Positions 35,578 through 46,908 of a stretch of 59,360 nucleotides of DNA are shown piece by piece. The translations under genes were made by a program, and so were the position numbers. Under the pieces are notes generated by a model, which searched no databases, was not told where the DNA came from, and saw only the letters and a program-made list of their open reading frames with translations. Source of the stretch: Bacteroidales bacterium (lineage in GTDB: Bacteria; Bacteroidota; Bacteroidia; Bacteroidales; P3); NCBI GenBank assembly GCA_017479705.1, contig JAFVCA010000028.1, forward strand, positions 1-59,360, read 5' to 3'. Position 1 is the stretch's first letter. Each line of letters begins with the position of its first letter.

Positions 35578-36132
35578 TTACTTAGCAGCAGCCTTACCAG
35601 CTTTCTTTCTAATCTCTTCGCCCTGGAAACGGATACCCTTGCCCTTATAAGGTTCAGGTTTGCGCAGAGAACGGATTTTGGCAGCGGCCTGACCTAAAAT
35701 CTGCTTGTCGCAGCAGGTCATGGTGATGATAGGATTCTTACCTTTCTCGGTGACAGTCTCGACATGGATTTCGGGAGCCAACTCAAAGAAAATCTTGTGG
35801 CTGTAGCCCAAATCCATCTCCATGACATTGCCAGTAGCCTGCACTTTGTAGCCGACTCCGATGACTTCCTGTACACATTTGAAACCTTCAGAGACACCTT
35901 TCACCATGTTGGCGACTAAAGCACGGTAAAGACCGTGCATAGCCTTATGCTCTTTGCTGTCGGAGGGACGCTCGAAATGGAGAACACCATCCTCAAGTTT
36001 GACATTAATGGCAGGGTCGACCTTCTGAGTCAACTCACCCTTGGGGCCTTTGACGGTAATAACGTTGTCGGAAGAAACTTTCACTTCAACACCTGCGGGC
36101 AGGCTGATGGGCATTTTACCTATTCTTGACAT
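35578..36132 (-). CDS. rplF: Large-subunit ribosomal protein uL6
   Basis: The 184-residue product has the two repeated L6 domains (MSRIGKMPISLPAGVEVKVS; GLYRALVANMVKGVSEGF) and the C-terminal RKPEPYKGKGIRFQGEEIRK. Length and start are normal. Confidence 0.98.
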   Translation of the reverse strand: MSRIGKMPISLPAGVEVKVSSDNVITVKGPKGELTQKVDPAINVKLEDGVLHFERPSDSKEHKAMHGLYRALVANMVKGVSEGFKCVQEVIGVGYKVQATGNVMEMDLGYSHKIFFELAPEIHVETVTEKGKNPIITMTCCDKQILGQAAAKIRSLRKPEPYKGKGIRFQGEEIRKKAGKAAAK

Positions 36133-36153
36133 TTCTTAACTCCTCTCTTTTGA

Positions 36154-36555
36154 TTAGCTAATATAACAAATCACTTCTCCGCCTACATTAAGCGTACGGG
36201 CTTCCTTGTCGGTCATAAGACCTTTGGACGTGGAGATGATAGCGATGCCAAGACCGTTGAGAACACGGGGCATTTCATCAACAGAGACATAGCGGCGCAG
36301 ACCGGGAGAGCTGACGCGCTTTAGCTCGGAGATGGCGGAAATCTTAGTCACAGGATGATATTTCAGAGCAATCTTGATGCTCTGGTTGTGCTGTCCCTCA
36401 TTCTCGAATTTGTAGTTCAGGATATAACCTTTCTCAAACAAGATCTTGGTGATCTCTTTTTTCAATTTAGATGCAGGAATTTCAACAATCCGATGCTTAG
36501 CAGCAATAGCGTTGCGCATACGGGTCAAGTAATCTGCAATAGGATCTGTTACCAT
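36154..36555 (-). CDS. rpsH: Small-subunit ribosomal protein uS8
   Basis: The 133-residue product begins [20 protein letters not shown] and closes with [20 protein letters not shown], the conserved RNA-binding end. S8 binds helix 21 of 16S rRNA and in many bacteria represses the spc operon. Confidence 0.98.
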   Translation of the reverse strand: MVTDPIADYLTRMRNAIAAKHRIVEIPASKLKKEITKILFEKGYILNYKFENEGQHNQSIKIALKYHPVTKISAISELKRVSSPGLRRYVSVDEMPRVLNGLGIAIISTSKGLMTDKEARTLNVGGEVICYIS

Positions 36556-36634
36556 GTTATTATTCTTGATTTTAAGTTTTGTAGTATTGGTCTTTTGCCA
36601 ACTTGCAAAGCTACCAATGATTACTGATTAATTA

Positions 36635-36934
36635 TTACCAACTTGACTTTTTAACACCCGGAATCAGTCCACTGACTGCCATCTCGCGGAAGTTGATACG
36701 CGAAATGCCGAACTGACGCATGTAACCCTTAGGACGTCCAGTGAGCTGGCAACGGTTGTGCATGCGGATGGGGCAAGCATTCTTAGGAAGCTTCTGAAGA
36801 GCGATGACAGCCTTCTCGACCTCCTCGGGCTCACCCGTGCGGACGATTTCCTTCAGAGCAGCACGCTTGGCAGCATAACGGGCCACCATCTTGGCTCTCT
36901 TGCGTTCTCTTGCTTTGATTGATTCTTTTGCCAT
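36635..36934 (-). CDS. rpsN: Small-subunit ribosomal protein uS14 (zinc-free form)
   Basis: The 99-residue product is the longer S14 type without the CxxC...CxxC zinc site; only single cysteines occur. [20 protein letters not shown] and [19 protein letters not shown] are diagnostic. A 79-bp gap separates it from rpsH. Confidence 0.97.
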   Translation of the reverse strand: MAKESIKARERKRAKMVARYAAKRAALKEIVRTGEPEEVEKAVIALQKLPKNACPIRMHNRCQLTGRPKGYMRQFGISRINFREMAVSGLIPGVKKSSW

Positions 36935-36940
36935 TATCTT

Positions 36941-37501
36941 TTATTTTTGTTGATTCTTAAAAGGTATGCCAAACAGTTTGAGCAGGGACATAGCCTCTTT
37001 GTCGGTGTTGGCAGAGGTCACGAAAGTGATATCCATACCCTGAATGCGATCGATTTTGTCAATGTCAATCTCAGGGAAGATAATCTGCTCAGAGATGCCG
37101 AAGGTGTAGTTACCCTTACCGTCAAAGCCCTTGTCATTGATACCGCGGAAATCACGGATACGCGGGATTGAGGCAGTGATAAGGCGCTCAAGGAACTCAT
37201 ACATGCGTTCGCCACGGAGGGTCACACGGACACCGATAGGCATACCGCGACGCAGTTTGAAGTTCGAAATATCTTTGCGTGACTTGGTGGCAACGGCTTT
37301 CTGTCCGGCAATAAGAGTCATCTCTTCAATACCCTTGTCGATAACTTTTTTATCAGCGATAGCAGCCTTGCCAAGACCTTGGTTCAAAGTAATTTTCTTC
37401 AGACGGGGAGCCTGCATGACAGTTTTATAGTCATACTCTTTCATCAGCGCGGGCAGAATCTCCTCCTTGTATTTGGTCTTTAATGTAGGAATGTATGCCA
37501 T
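36941..37501 (-). CDS. rplE: Large-subunit ribosomal protein uL5
   Basis: The 186-residue 5S rRNA-binding protein shows [40 protein letters not shown] and [20 protein letters not shown]. Its start codon shares one base with the rplX stop (TAATG), so translation is coupled. Confidence 0.98.
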   Translation of the reverse strand: MAYIPTLKTKYKEEILPALMKEYDYKTVMQAPRLKKITLNQGLGKAAIADKKVIDKGIEEMTLIAGQKAVATKSRKDISNFKLRRGMPIGVRVTLRGERMYEFLERLITASIPRIRDFRGINDKGFDGKGNYTFGISEQIIFPEIDIDKIDRIQGMDITFVTSANTDKEAMSLLKLFGIPFKNQQK

Positions 37502-37815
37502 TATTTAATCTCCTCCCCTGATTTTTTTGAATAACGAACGAGTTTACCTGTCTTTTCGCTGATTCTACGGCCAATGCGGGTGGGAGTTTTACCATCCATG
37601 ACCATAAGGTTAGACAGATGGATAGGTGCTTCCTGCTCAATGATACCACCCTGAGTGTTCTTGGCACTGGGTTTGGTATGTTTCTTGACAAGGTTACGAC
37701 CTTCCACGATGGCGCGATTCTTTTCGGGATAGACCTTCAGGACCTTGCCGGTCTTGCCTTTATCTTCGCCGGCAATCACCATAACGGTATCCCCTTTTTT
37801 TACGTGCAATTTCAT
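37501..37815 (-). CDS. rplX: Large-subunit ribosomal protein uL24
   Basis: The 104-residue product contains a KOW motif ([39 protein letters not shown]). It initiates 50S assembly. It follows rplN by 22 bp. Confidence 0.97.
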   Translation of the reverse strand: MKLHVKKGDTVMVIAGEDKGKTGKVLKVYPEKNRAIVEGRNLVKKHTKPSAKNTQGGIIEQEAPIHLSNLMVMDGKTPTRIGRRISEKTGKLVRYSKKSGEEIK

Positions 37816-37837
37816 TTCTTTCTCTTCTTTTTAATGT

Positions 37838-38206
37838 TTACAATACTTCGGGAGCCAATGAAACAATCTTCGTGAACTGTTTGTCGCGGAGTTCGCGTGC
37901 GACGGGTCCGAAGATACGGGTGCCGCGAAGCTCATCGTTGGCGGTGAGCAAGACACATGCGTTGTCGTCGAAGCGGATGTAGCTACCATCATTACGGCGA
38001 ATCTCTTTCTTGGTGCGGACAACCACAGCCTTAGAAACGGCTCCTTTTTTAATGTTGCCGGAAGGAATGGCATCTTTGATGGCCACCACAATAGTGTCGC
38101 CAATAGTGGCATAGCGCTTCTTGGTGCCACCGAGGACGCGAATACAGAGAGCACTCTTGGCTCCACTGTTATCGGCAACGGTCATTCTGGTTTCTTGTTG
38201 TATCAT
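37838..38206 (-). CDS. rplN: Large-subunit ribosomal protein uL14
   Basis: The 122-residue product opens [20 protein letters not shown] and contains [13 protein letters not shown]-like [20 protein letters not shown] and the end [14 protein letters not shown]-like [14 protein letters not shown], the standard L14 signature at the subunit interface. Confidence 0.98.
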   Translation of the reverse strand: MIQQETRMTVADNSGAKSALCIRVLGGTKKRYATIGDTIVVAIKDAIPSGNIKKGAVSKAVVVRTKKEIRRNDGSYIRFDDNACVLLTANDELRGTRIFGPVARELRDKQFTKIVSLAPEVL

Positions 38207-38242
38207 TTCTTTTCAATCTTTTTGTCTTGGACGTTGTGACAA

Positions 38243-38497
38243 TTACTTAGCTTTCTCGACGATTTCAACGAGGCGCCAGCACTTATTCTTGCTCAGCGGG
38301 CGGGTTTCCATGATACGGACGGTGTCGCCAATGTTGCACTCGTTCTTCTCGTCATGAGCCATGAATTTGGTGGACTTTTTAACGAACTTGCCATACAGGG
38401 GATGCTTGACCTTACGCTCGACCTTGATGACAATAGTCTTGTCCATCTTGTTGCTCACCACAACACCAACTCTTTCTTTTCTTAAATTTCTTTCCAT
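38243..38497 (-). CDS. rpsQ: Small-subunit ribosomal protein uS17
   Basis: The 84-residue OB-fold protein begins [20 protein letters not shown] and has [20 protein letters not shown] and [19 protein letters not shown], the diagnostic S17 block. Confidence 0.98.
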   Translation of the reverse strand: MERNLRKERVGVVVSNKMDKTIVIKVERKVKHPLYGKFVKKSTKFMAHDEKNECNIGDTVRIMETRPLSKNKCWRLVEIVEKAK

Positions 38498-38505
38498 ATC
38501 TACTG

Positions 38506-38715
38506 TTAGTTCTGCTTCTGCTCAGCAATCTCGCGGGCGCGAAGTTCAGTGAGACAGCGGGCAATGGTTTTTCTACTTTCTTTTATTTTGTTAGGATTCT
38601 CCAAGGGCGAAACAGCATGGGTCATCAGCATCTTCTGATACATGGAACGCTCGGTATCCAGTTTTTCCTTTAACTCGGCAGTCGTGAGTTCTTTTAAAAC
38701 AATTTCGTTTTTCAT
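38506..38715 (-). CDS. rpmC: Large-subunit ribosomal protein uL29
   Basis: The 69-residue helical protein shows [20 protein letters not shown] and the end [21 protein letters not shown]29 lies at the polypeptide exit with L23 and trigger factor. It is 8 bp before rpsQ. Confidence 0.97.
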   Translation of the reverse strand: MKNEIVLKELTTAELKEKLDTERSMYQKMLMTHAVSPLENPNKIKESRKTIARCLTELRAREIAEQKQN

Positions 38716-38729
38716 GACTGTATCTTCTT

Positions 38730-39152
38730 TTATTCTTCGATATAATCTCTTTTAACAACAAACTTGGTCGAGATAGGGAGCTTTTGGGCTGCAAGACGGA
38801 GAGCCTCCTTTGCAATGTCCATGGGGACACCCTCGCACTCGAACAAGATGGTGCCGGGCATAACACGAGCCACAAAGTACTCGGGAGCACCCTTACCTTT
38901 ACCCATACGGACCTCATTAGGTTTCTTGGTGATGGGCTTGTCCGGGAAAATACGAATCCATATCTGACCTTCACGTTTCATGTGACGTGTTACAGCTTGA
39001 CGTGCAGCCTCTATTTGACGGCCTGTGATGAAACAGGTCTCCAGGGACTTGATACCAAAGGTACCGAAAGCCAACTCGTGACCACGGAAAGCATTGCCTT
39101 TAATTTTACCCTTCTGCTGCTTTCTATATCTTGTTTTCTTAGGTTGTAACAT
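38730..39152 (-). CDS. rplP: Large-subunit ribosomal protein uL16
   Basis: The 140-residue product begins [20 protein letters not shown] and carries the conserved [20 protein letters not shown] near the A-site tRNA contact, and the [20 protein letters not shown] block. Confidence 0.98.
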   Translation of the reverse strand: MLQPKKTRYRKQQKGKIKGNAFRGHELAFGTFGIKSLETCFITGRQIEAARQAVTRHMKREGQIWIRIFPDKPITKKPNEVRMGKGKGAPEYFVARVMPGTILFECEGVPMDIAKEALRLAAQKLPISTKFVVKRDYIEE

Positions 39153-39214
39153 TTTCTCTTATTGTTTAGCGTTGAGTGTTTAGCGTTTTTCTATAACTCC
39201 AACCACTAACCTAT

Positions 39215-39973
39215 TTATTTACTGTTGTTATTTCTGTTATTGCCCGAACGACGACGGGGTGAACCATTGCCAGAACGACGCTCGCCACCCATTGCAGGAC
39301 GGTGATCCTTCTGCTGGCCGCCAACGGTCGAAGGAACCAATTCACGCTTGCCATAGACAACTCCACGGCAGATATAGACCTTCACACCGATACGGCCATA
39401 AGTGGTATGAGCCTCGGCATGAGCGTAGTCGATGTCAGCACGGAGAGTGTGGAGAGGGGTACGGCCCTCTTTGTAGTGCTCGCTACGAGCGATTTCAGCG
39501 CCACCGATACGGCCAGCGATAGAAACCTTAATACCCTCGGCACCAGAACGCATCGTGGACACAATGGCGTTCTTGATGGCGCGGCGATACTGCACGCGAC
39601 CCTCAATCTGCTTAGCGATATTCTGGGCAACAAGGACAGCATCAAGTTCGGGGCGCTTCACCTCCGAAATATTAATCTGGACATCCTTGCCAGTGAGTTT
39701 TTTCAATTCTTCTTTCAGTTTGTCGACCTCACTGCCGGCCTTTCCGATAATCAGACCCGGACGAGCGGTGTTGATAGTCACGGTAAGGAGCTTGAGGGTT
39801 CTCTCGATATAAATCTTCGAGACGCTGGCCTTGGCGAGACGGGCATTGAGATATTTACGGATTTTGTCGTCCTCAACGAGCTTCTGCTCGAATCTGCGGC
39901 CGCCAAACCAGTTAGAATCCCATCCGCGGATAATGCCTAAACGATTTCCAATTGGGTTAGTTTTTTGTCCCAT
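39215..39973 (-). CDS. rpsC: Small-subunit ribosomal protein uS3
   Basis: The 252-residue product starts [20 protein letters not shown]. The KH domain has the GxxG motif in [20 protein letters not shown], and the C-terminal domain contains [20 protein letters not shown]. The tail is basic and rich in Asn, Gly and Arg ([13 protein letters not shown]). It forms the mRNA entry site with S4 and S5. Confidence 0.98.
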   Translation of the reverse strand: MGQKTNPIGNRLGIIRGWDSNWFGGRRFEQKLVEDDKIRKYLNARLAKASVSKIYIERTLKLLTVTINTARPGLIIGKAGSEVDKLKEELKKLTGKDVQINISEVKRPELDAVLVAQNIAKQIEGRVQYRRAIKNAIVSTMRSGAEGIKVSIAGRIGGAEIARSEHYKEGRTPLHTLRADIDYAHAEAHTTYGRIGVKVYICRGVVYGKRELVPSTVGGQQKDHRPAMGGERRSGNGSPRRRSGNNRNNNSK

Positions 39974-39998
39974 TGTTGACTTTCTTCTTATTTAATTA

Positions 39999-40436
39999 CT
40001 ATTTGTTTTCTTCTTCAGCTTTAGGAGCCACGGGAGCCTCTTCAACACGGCTGCCGAGAATGACAGTGATGTGGTTGCTACGTTTGCGGATTCTGTATCC
40101 ACGGCCTTGGGGAGCGGTACGCATACGTTTCATCGTGCGGCCCTCATCAACCATAATCTGTTTCACATAGAGTTGACTGTCCTCCAAACGCTTGCCCTCA
40201 TTCTTGGCCTGCCAGTTAGCAACAGCGCTAAGCACCAGCTTGTACATCTTGGGGGCTGACTCTCTGGGGCTGTACTTCAAAATGCCCAGAGCTTTATCTA
40301 CATCAACGCCGCGAATCATGTCAGCGACGAGACGGGTCTTGCGCGGCGAAGTGGGATTGTTCATCAACTTTGCCACGTAGAGGGTCTTATTGGCTTCTTT
40401 GCGTGCATCTGCACTATTCTTTTTTCTACGTCCCAT
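39999..40436 (-). CDS. rplV: Large-subunit ribosomal protein uL22
   Basis: The 145-residue product has the L22 fold with [20 protein letters not shown] and the extended hairpin ending in [20 protein letters not shown], which lines the exit tunnel. An acidic tail ([12 protein letters not shown]) follows. Confidence 0.97.
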   Translation of the reverse strand: MGRRKKNSADARKEANKTLYVAKLMNNPTSPRKTRLVADMIRGVDVDKALGILKYSPRESAPKMYKLVLSAVANWQAKNEGKRLEDSQLYVKQIMVDEGRTMKRMRTAPQGRGYRIRKRSNHITVILGSRVEEAPVAPKAEEENK

Positions 40437-40464
40437 TTCTTATTTATCTTTCTATTTGGACTTA

Positions 40465-40743
40465 TTATTTCTTAGCTTTGTCTTTAGATCCGGCATGGCC
40501 GCGGAAGATGCGGGTGGGAGCGAACTCGCCCAGCTTGTGTCCTACCATATTCTCGGTGACATACACAGGGATGAACTTGTTCCCATTGTGCACAGCGATA
40601 GTCTGTCCCACGAAATCAGGAGAAATCATAGAGGAGCGGCTCCAAGTCTTGATGGTGACCTTCTTGTTTGACTGCTGGGCATCAATGACTCTCTTCTCCA
40701 GTTTATGGAAGATATACGGACCTTTCTTTAATGAACGACTCAT
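40465..40743 (-). CDS. rpsS: Small-subunit ribosomal protein uS19
   Basis: The 92-residue product begins [19 protein letters not shown] and has [20 protein letters not shown] and [20 protein letters not shown], all diagnostic for S19 in the 30S head. Confidence 0.98.
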   Translation of the reverse strand: MSRSLKKGPYIFHKLEKRVIDAQQSNKKVTIKTWSRSSMISPDFVGQTIAVHNGNKFIPVYVTENMVGHKLGEFAPTRIFRGHAGSKDKAKK

Positions 40744-40762
40744 TTTCTTCTTCTTTTAATGG

Positions 40763-41587
40763 TTACTTCTTTCTTCTTTCGACAATGTACTTGCTCGACT
40801 GTTTCTTCGGAGCGCGTGTCTTGTAGCCCTTAGCCGGGATACCCTTACGGCTGCGAGGATGTCCGCCGCTCTGACGGCCCTCACCACCGCCCATCGGGTG
40901 GTCAACAGGGTTCATGACAACACCGCGGTTGCGCGGACGGCGACCCAGCCAACGGTTGCGGCCAGCCTTACCTCCAACCTCAAGGTTGTGCTCAGGATTC
41001 GAGACAATACCCACAGTGGCGCGGCAAGCCTGAAGAATCATGCGCATCTCACCACTCGGCATCTTGATGATTGCATACTTGTCGTCGCGGGACATCAGCT
41101 GAGCATAAGCACCAGCGCTGCGCACCATCTTGGCGCCCTGACCGGGACGAAGCTCAATGTTGTGAATCAGCGTGCCGAAAGGGATCTCGGACAGCAAAAG
41201 CGTGTTACCCACTTCGGGTGCCACACCCTTACCAGACATAACGGTCTGACCCACTTTCAAGCCCTGGGGAGCGAGGATGTAACGCTTCTCACCGTCGGCA
41301 TAGAACACCAGTGCGATACGGGAGCTGCGGTTGGGGTCATACTCAATAGTCTTTACAACAGCAGGAACACCGTCCTTGTCTCTCTTGAAATCAACAAAGC
41401 GATACAACTGCTTATGACCACCACCCAAATAGCGCATGGTCATTTTACCTTGGTTATTGCGGCCACCGCTCTTGGAGTAGCCACACACCAAACTCTTTTC
41501 CGGCTTGCTGGTTGTAATGTCGTCATTGGTGACAACAATCTTGTGACGCTGACCGGGGGTTGTCGGTTTAATTTTCTTTAAAGCCAT
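40763..41587 (-). CDS. rplB: Large-subunit ribosomal protein uL2
   Basis: The 274-residue product has the RNA-binding N-terminal part ([20 protein letters not shown]) and the conserved peptidyl-transferase-proximal loop [20 protein letters not shown]. Its end is [20 protein letters not shown]. Confidence 0.98.
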   Translation of the reverse strand: MALKKIKPTTPGQRHKIVVTNDDITTSKPEKSLVCGYSKSGGRNNQGKMTMRYLGGGHKQLYRFVDFKRDKDGVPAVVKTIEYDPNRSSRIALVFYADGEKRYILAPQGLKVGQTVMSGKGVAPEVGNTLLLSEIPFGTLIHNIELRPGQGAKMVRSAGAYAQLMSRDDKYAIIKMPSGEMRMILQACRATVGIVSNPEHNLEVGGKAGRNRWLGRRPRNRGVVMNPVDHPMGGGEGRQSGGHPRSRKGIPAKGYKTRAPKKQSSKYIVERRKK

Positions 41588-41653
41588 TTCTTTTCTTTTT
41601 AGTCGCTTATCAGTGGACTATTACTATTATTTATTATTGTTGTTTTTAATATT

Positions 41654-41688
41654 GCCGAAGGCTTGGAAAGGATTTCCGCGCCTTCTGC
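41654..41688 (-). promoter_or_regulatory. Hairpin in the rplW-rplB gap
   Basis: On the minus strand a stem made of GAAGGC...GCCTTC and an inner GGAAA...TTTCC around TCC can form in the 110-bp gap before rplB, the widest gap in the S10 part. No T-run follows, so it is not a simple terminator. It may mark a processing or autoregulatory site. Confidence 0.4.
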
Positions 41689-41697
41689 CATTGTTTT

Positions 41698-42048
41698 TTA
41701 AATATTTGCGTAGAAGTCGATGCTGTCACCTTCGGCCAGAGTCACTATAGCTTTCTTGAAAGCGTTGGTGCGACCCACAAGATAGCCGGCCTTAGTGTAG
41801 CGAGCCTTCACCTTGCCTGAATAGTTCATGGTGTTCACGTCAAGAACTTTTACACCATAGAACTGCTCAACAGCATTCTTAATCTCAATCTTATTGGCAC
41901 GCTTGTCGACAACAAAGCCATAACGATTCAGCACCTTCGGGGCGGGCTTGTTCTTGTCGCGCTGAATGCGGTTCAGCTTGGGAGAAGCGGCTGCCTCGGT
42001 GATTCTCGTCATCTTTTCGCTTATCAGAGGTTTTACTATGATATTCAT
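41698..42048 (-). CDS. rplW: Large-subunit ribosomal protein uL23
   Basis: The 116-residue product begins MNIIVKPLISEKMTRITEA and contains RYGFVVDKRANKIEIKNAVE and VKVLDVNTMNYSGKVKARYT. It carries an extra basic, proline-rich insertion near residue 25 (KLNRIQRDKNKPAPKVLNR). L23 docks trigger factor and SRP at the tunnel exit. Confidence 0.97.
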   Translation of the reverse strand: MNIIVKPLISEKMTRITEAAASPKLNRIQRDKNKPAPKVLNRYGFVVDKRANKIEIKNAVEQFYGVKVLDVNTMNYSGKVKARYTKAGYLVGRTNAFKKAIVTLAEGDSIDFYANI

Positions 42049-42082
42049 CGTTAAACTTTCTTAATTCGATTTACTAACTACT

Positions 42083-42715
42083 TTATTTTGTTGCCAAAAC
42101 GCGGCTAATTTCGCCGAATGAGCCTTCAGTGATGAGGATATTGGTTGCATTCATAATGTCGTAAGTATTTAACTGCGACACGCTTACAACCTTTACCTTC
42201 TGGAGGTTTCGAGCAGACAAAGATACGAAATTATTTTGATTCTCAACAACAATTAATGATTTTTTATCAGCCAATTTAAGATTGTTGAGTATCTCAATCA
42301 TCTTTTTTGTCTTGGGAGCCTCGATGTTGATGTTATCGACAACGGTCATTGCGTTCTCGGCAACCTTAGCGCTGAGAGCGGAACGGCGAGCCAGACGCTT
42401 CACTTTAATGTTCAGCTTAAAGCGGTAGTTACGGGGCTGGGGTCCAAAGATACGGCCACCACCCACGAAAACGGGGCTCTTCAAATCGCCGGAACGTGCA
42501 CCGCCGGTACCCTTCTGACGTTTCAGTTTACGGGTGCTATGGGCGTTTTCGCTGCGCTCCTTGGCCTTATGGGTGCCCTGGCGGTTGTCTGCCAAATACT
42601 GTTTGCAATCGAGATAGATTGCATGCTGGTTGGGCTCAATAGCGAAGATAGAATCGTCGAGGGTGATGGTTCTACCGGTTTCGCTTCCGTTGATGTTATA
42701 AACTTTTAACTCCAT
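42083..42715 (-). CDS. rplD: Large-subunit ribosomal protein uL4
   Basis: The 210-residue product has the tunnel loop ([20 protein letters not shown]) and the globular domain with [20 protein letters not shown]. Its start lies inside the rplC end, a 10-bp overlap. In many bacteria L4 autoregulates the S10 operon. Confidence 0.97.
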   Translation of the reverse strand: MELKVYNINGSETGRTITLDDSIFAIEPNQHAIYLDCKQYLADNRQGTHKAKERSENAHSTRKLKRQKGTGGARSGDLKSPVFVGGGRIFGPQPRNYRFKLNIKVKRLARRSALSAKVAENAMTVVDNINIEAPKTKKMIEILNNLKLADKKSLIVVENQNNFVSLSARNLQKVKVVSVSQLNTYDIMNATNILITEGSFGEISRVLATK

Positions 42716-43335
42716 CTTTCAAGTTTTATTATTGATCCTTTGGGTCCCGGTACAGAACCTTTCACTAACATTAAATTCTTTTCGGGGATAATCTTGACAA
42801 CCTGAAGATTCTGAATCTTCACCTTGTGGTTACCCGTCTGACCAGCCATACGCATGCCTTTGAAGATGCGCGAGGGATAGGAACTTGCGCCGATTGAACC
42901 GGGGGCACGCAGGCGGTCGTGCTGGCCGTGAGTCAAGTCACCGACACCGCCAAAACCGTGTCTCTTGACAACGCCCTGGAAACCCTTACCTTTCGAGGTT
43001 CCCACAACGTCGACAAACTCGCCTTCCTGGAAGACTTCTACTGTCAAAACTTCACCATATTTCTTCTTGTGGCCTTCCTCAAAGCGGCTGAACTCTGCGA
43101 GATAGCGTTTGGGAGTAGTATTGGCCTTTGCAAAATGGCCTCTCATAGGCTTGGTGACGCGGCTTTCCTTCTGCTCACCAAAAGCCAACTGGATGGCCTC
43201 ATAACCATCTTTCTCGATGGTTCTCACTTGTGTTACCACACAAGGACCAGCTTCAATAACTGTGCACGGAATTTGCTTTCCGTCGGCATCAAAAAGACTG
43301 GTCATTCCAATTTTTTTACCAATTAATCCTGACAT
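42706..43335 (-). CDS. rplC: Large-subunit ribosomal protein uL3
   Basis: The 209-residue product begins [19 protein letters not shown] and has the conserved [20 protein letters not shown] and [20 protein letters not shown] blocks that reach the peptidyl-transferase centre. Confidence 0.98.
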   Translation of the reverse strand: MSGLIGKKIGMTSLFDADGKQIPCTVIEAGPCVVTQVRTIEKDGYEAIQLAFGEQKESRVTKPMRGHFAKANTTPKRYLAEFSRFEEGHKKKYGEVLTVEVFQEGEFVDVVGTSKGKGFQGVVKRHGFGGVGDLTHGQHDRLRAPGSIGASSYPSRIFKGMRMAGQTGNHKVKIQNLQVVKIIPEKNLMLVKGSVPGPKGSIIKLERWS

Positions 43336-43422
43336 TGTTTTTACTTTGGATTGTTTTGATTGTTAGTTTTCAGCTTATTCTCGTCATCGGTCGATGACTA
43401 CGCACATTGGCTGAGTTTAATT

Positions 43423-43731
43423 TCACACTTTGATTTCCACTTCAACACCACTGGGCAGTTCCAGCTTCATCAGCGCATCGATGGTCTTGGCACGGTCGTT
43501 GATGTCAATGTCCATAAGACGCTTGTAGGTGCTCAGTTCAAACTGCTCGCGGCTCTTCTTGTTGACGAAAGTAGAGCGGTTGACAGTGAAAATCTTTTTG
43601 TTTGTCGGCAGCGGAATGGGGCCATTCACAACTGCGCCCGTCATTTTGACGGTCTTAACGATCTTCTCGGCGGACTTGTCGACGAGATTGTGGTCGTAAG
43701 ATTTCAGTTTGATTCTAATTCTTTGACTCAC
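43423..43731 (-). CDS. rpsJ: Small-subunit ribosomal protein uS10
   Basis: The 102-residue product has [40 protein letters not shown] and the end [21 protein letters not shown] (in part). S10 also takes part in transcription-translation coupling with NusB/NusG. It follows fusA by 14 bp, so the str and S10 blocks are joined without tuf. Confidence 0.98.
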   Translation of the reverse strand: MSQRIRIKLKSYDHNLVDKSAEKIVKTVKMTGAVVNGPIPLPTNKKIFTVNRSTFVNKKSREQFELSTYKRLMDIDINDRAKTIDALMKLELPSGVEVEIKV

Positions 43732-43745
43732 GGTTGATGAATTTA

Positions 43746-45836
43746 TTAATTATTATATTTATTCTTTAGTATGTTCTCCTGCTGGTCACGGCTCACCTCG
43801 GCATAGTGCGAGAACTCCATCGTCGAGTTGGCACGTCCCGAAGTGATGGTGCGCAGCGATGTCACGTAGCCGAACATCTGCTCCAGCGGCACCTTGGCAT
43901 GGATGGCCTGTACGCCCACCTTGGCCACGATGTTCTCCAGCATACCGCGGCGGCGGTTCAGGTCGCCCGTCACATCGCCCACGTATGCATCCGGGGTCAG
44001 CACCTCAAGCTTCATGATAGGCTCAAGCAGTACAGGCGAAGCCTTGCGGCAAGCCTCCTTGAAACCAATCTTGGCGCAAACCTCAAACGACAACTGGTCG
44101 CTGTCCACGGGATGGAACGAACCGTCCAGCACCGTGACCTTCATGCTGTCCATCGGATAGCCAGCCAAAACGCCGTTCTGCATGGCCTCCTTGAAACCCT
44201 TCTCGATAGCAGGGATATATTCTTTAGGAATGTTGCCACCCTTCACCTCGTTGACAAACTGCAGACCCGTCACGCCCTCGTCGGCAGGACCGATTTCGAA
44301 CAGGATGTCAGCAAACTTACCCTTGCCACCCGTCTGCTTCTTGTAAATCTCGTGGTGCTGGACCGTGGCAGTGATAGCCTCCTTGTAGGCGACCTGCGGA
44401 CGGCCCTGGTTCACCTCGACCGAGAACTCGCGGCGCAGACGGTCCAAGATGATGTCCAAATGCAGCTCGCCCATGCCACTGATGATGGTCTGGCCCGACA
44501 CTTCGTCGCTCTTGACGCGGAATGTGGGGTCCTCCTCCACCAGCTTGGTCAGTGCGTTGGTCAGCTTGTCCATGTCGCCCTGCGTCAGTGGCTCGACGGC
44601 GATGCTGATTACGGGTTCCGGGAACTTCATCGATTCAAGGATGATCGGATGTTTCTCATCGCACAGGGTGTGACCCGTCTTGATGTCCTTGAAACCGACA
44701 GCGGCTCCGATGTCACCGGCCTCGATACGGTCCAGCGGGTTCTGCTTGTTGGAGTGCATCTGCATGATACGGCTGATGCGCTCCTTCTTGCCAGTGTTGG
44801 CATTGTAGACATACGAACCCGACTCTAACGAACCGCTGTAGACACGGAAGAAACAAAGACGGCCCACATAAGGGTCTGTGGCAATCTTGAAAGCCAAAGC
44901 CGAGAAGGGAGCTTTCACGTCGATGGGGCGCATCTCCGGCTGCTCGGTCTTGGGGTTGATGCCGTCCACCTCTTTCATGTCAAGAGGGCTGGGCAGGAAG
45001 GCAGCCACAGCGTCAAGCAGTGTCTGCACACCCTTGTTCTTGAAGGCCGACCCGCACATCACAGGCACAATCTTCTTGGCCAGAGTGGCCTTGCGGATTT
45101 CGGCGATAATCTCTTCGGCAGTGATAGAATCGGGGTCGTCAAAGAACTTCTCCAGCAGAGCCTCGTTCTCCTCGGCCACGCCTTCGACAAGTTTCTGACG
45201 GTACTCGGCGGCTATCTCTTTCAGGTCGGCAGGCATAGGAATCTCCTCGAAACGCTGACCGTTCGACGATTCATCCCACACCAATGCCCTGTTTGCAATC
45301 AGGTCCACAACACCCTTGTACAAATCCTCCTGTCCGATGGGAATCTCGATGGGGATAGGGTTGGCGCCCAAGCGCTCCTTAATCTGGTTCACCACACCGA
45401 AGAAGTCGGCACCTGCACGGTCCATCTTGTTGACGAAAGCAATGCGGGGCACGCCATACTTGTCGGCCTGGCGCCACACCGTCTCCGACTGGGGTTCCAC
45501 GCCGCCCACCGCGCAGAAAATGGCGATGGCGCCGTCGAGCACGCGCAGCGAGCGCTCCACCTCGACCGTGAAATCCACGTGACCCGGAGTGTCAATGATG
45601 TTGTACTTGTAGCGCTGGTCATGCCAGTCCCAATATACAGTTGTAGCGGCGGAGGTGATAGTGATACCACGTTCCTGCTCCTGGACCATCCAGTCCATTG
45701 TGGCGGACCCCTCGTGCGTCTCTCCCAGCTTGTAGTTCTTGCCGGTGTAGAAAAGTATGCGCTCGGTCGTCGTCGTCTTGCCGGCGTCGATATGGGCCAT
45801 GATGCCAATATTCCTTGTATATTTTAGGTCTGACAT
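43746..45836 (-). CDS. fusA: Translation elongation factor G
   Basis: The 696-residue GTPase has the P loop [21 protein letters not shown]2 [15 protein letters not shown]3 DTPGHVDF and G4 NKMD near the start, followed by domains II to V with [18 protein letters not shown] and the domain IV tip [20 protein letters not shown]. It drives translocation. It is 71 bp after rpsG in the canonical str order. Confidence 0.98.
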   Translation of the reverse strand: MSDLKYTRNIGIMAHIDAGKTTTTERILFYTGKNYKLGETHEGSATMDWMVQEQERGITITSAATTVYWDWHDQRYKYNIIDTPGHVDFTVEVERSLRVLDGAIAIFCAVGGVEPQSETVWRQADKYGVPRIAFVNKMDRAGADFFGVVNQIKERLGANPIPIEIPIGQEDLYKGVVDLIANRALVWDESSNGQRFEEIPMPADLKEIAAEYRQKLVEGVAEENEALLEKFFDDPDSITAEEIIAEIRKATLAKKIVPVMCGSAFKNKGVQTLLDAVAAFLPSPLDMKEVDGINPKTEQPEMRPIDVKAPFSALAFKIATDPYVGRLCFFRVYSGSLESGSYVYNANTGKKERISRIMQMHSNKQNPLDRIEAGDIGAAVGFKDIKTGHTLCDEKHPIILESMKFPEPVISIAVEPLTQGDMDKLTNALTKLVEEDPTFRVKSDEVSGQTIISGMGELHLDIILDRLRREFSVEVNQGRPQVAYKEAITATVQHHEIYKKQTGGKGKFADILFEIGPADEGVTGLQFVNEVKGGNIPKEYIPAIEKGFKEAMQNGVLAGYPMDSMKVTVLDGSFHPVDSDQLSFEVCAKIGFKEACRKASPVLLEPIMKLEVLTPDAYVGDVTGDLNRRRGMLENIVAKVGVQAIHAKVPLEQMFGYVTSLRTITSGRANSTMEFSHYAEVSRDQQENILKNKYNN

Positions 45837-45907
45837 GTAATTTAGATTTTGCTTGGGCTCTTAATATTCCTTTTGGAAAGAATCTTATAGAATTTCGTAA
45901 TTAATAA

Positions 45908-46375
45908 TTAGAAACGGAAGTGCGAGAAAGCCTTGTTGGCCTCTGCCATGCGGTGGATATCCTCTTTACGTTTGAAGGCGGCACCCTCTTCCTTGTAGGC
46001 AGCCTGAATCTCAGCGGCCAGTTTCAGGGCCATGGTCTTCTCACTGCGCTTGCGGCTGAAGCTGATAAGGTTCTTCATGCCGATGGACTGCTTGCGCTCG
46101 GGGCGGATTTCGGTAGGCACCTGGAAAGTGGCGCCACCGATGCGGCGGCTCTTCACCTCGACAGAAGGAGTGATGTTGGCCAGAGCCTTTTTCCACACTT
46201 CGATACCGTCTTCCTTGGTGCGGTCGGCCACAACGTCGATTGCCTCATAGAAAATCTTGTAGGCGATGGTCTTCTTGCCGCCCAACATCAGGTTGTTGAC
46301 AAACTTGGTAACGAGCACGTCGTTATATTTGGGATCCGGGAGGATGATACGTTTTCTGGGTTTAGCTTTTCTCAT
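45908..46375 (-). CDS. rpsG: Small-subunit ribosomal protein uS7
   Basis: The 155-residue product starts [20 protein letters not shown] and has [40 protein letters not shown] and the tail [20 protein letters not shown]-like [21 protein letters not shown]7 organises the 30S head and is the usual repressor of the str operon. Confidence 0.98.
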   Translation of the reverse strand: MRKAKPRKRIILPDPKYNDVLVTKFVNNLMLGGKKTIAYKIFYEAIDVVADRTKEDGIEVWKKALANITPSVEVKSRRIGGATFQVPTEIRPERKQSIGMKNLISFSRKRSEKTMALKLAAEIQAAYKEEGAAFKRKEDIHRMAEANKAFSHFRF

Positions 46376-46443
46376 TTCTCTTTTGCATTAACGAACTGTC
46401 TGCGCAGTTCCTTATTCATTTTATATCCTTATAATCTTGCTTA

Positions 46444-46827
46444 TTACTTCGAAGCCTGTTTCGGGCGCTTAGCACCGTATTTGGAACGACGCTGGCGACG
46501 GCCGTCAACTCCGCTGGTATCCAATGCACCACGGATGATATGATAACGCACGCCGGGAAGGTCCTTTACACGGCCACCACGGATCATGACAATGGAGTGC
46601 TCCTGCAGGTTGTGACCCTCGCCGGGGATGTAGGCGTTGACCTCTTTCTGGTTGGTGAGGCGCACACGGGCAACTTTACGCATTGCCGAGTTAGGTTTTT
46701 TCGGGGTGGTGGTGTACACACGGGTGCAGACGCCGCGACGCTGGGGGCAGCTGTCCAAGGCGGGAGATTTCGACTTATACTCCATCTGCTGGCGTCCTTT
46801 GCGAACTAATTGCTGAATTGTTGGCAT
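46444..46827 (-). CDS. rpsL: Small-subunit ribosomal protein uS12
   Basis: The 127-residue product begins [20 protein letters not shown] and has the decoding-centre loop [20 protein letters not shown] with lysine at the position where streptomycin-resistance mutations occur, and [20 protein letters not shown]. By sequence it is streptomycin-sensitive. It is the first gene of the long ribosomal run. Confidence 0.98.
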   Translation of the reverse strand: MPTIQQLVRKGRQQMEYKSKSPALDSCPQRRGVCTRVYTTTPKKPNSAMRKVARVRLTNQKEVNAYIPGEGHNLQEHSIVMIRGGRVKDLPGVRYHIIRGALDTSGVDGRRQRRSKYGAKRPKQASK

Positions 46828-46872
46828 TTTGTCTTTTGATGTTATATATTTAATTATTAATGTTTTCCGTCA

Positions 46873-46902
46873 ATTTCAAGGGGCATAAATTACCCTTGAA
46901 AT
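46873..46902 (-). promoter_or_regulatory. 5' leader hairpin of the str operon
   Basis: ATTTCAAGGG (46873-46882 on the plus strand) pairs perfectly with CCCTTGAAAT (46893-46902) and lies at or just after the expected transcription start. The transcript would therefore begin with a 10-bp hairpin, a candidate regulatory or stabilising leader. The function is inferred. Confidence 0.5.
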
Positions 46903-46908
46903 GGAATG

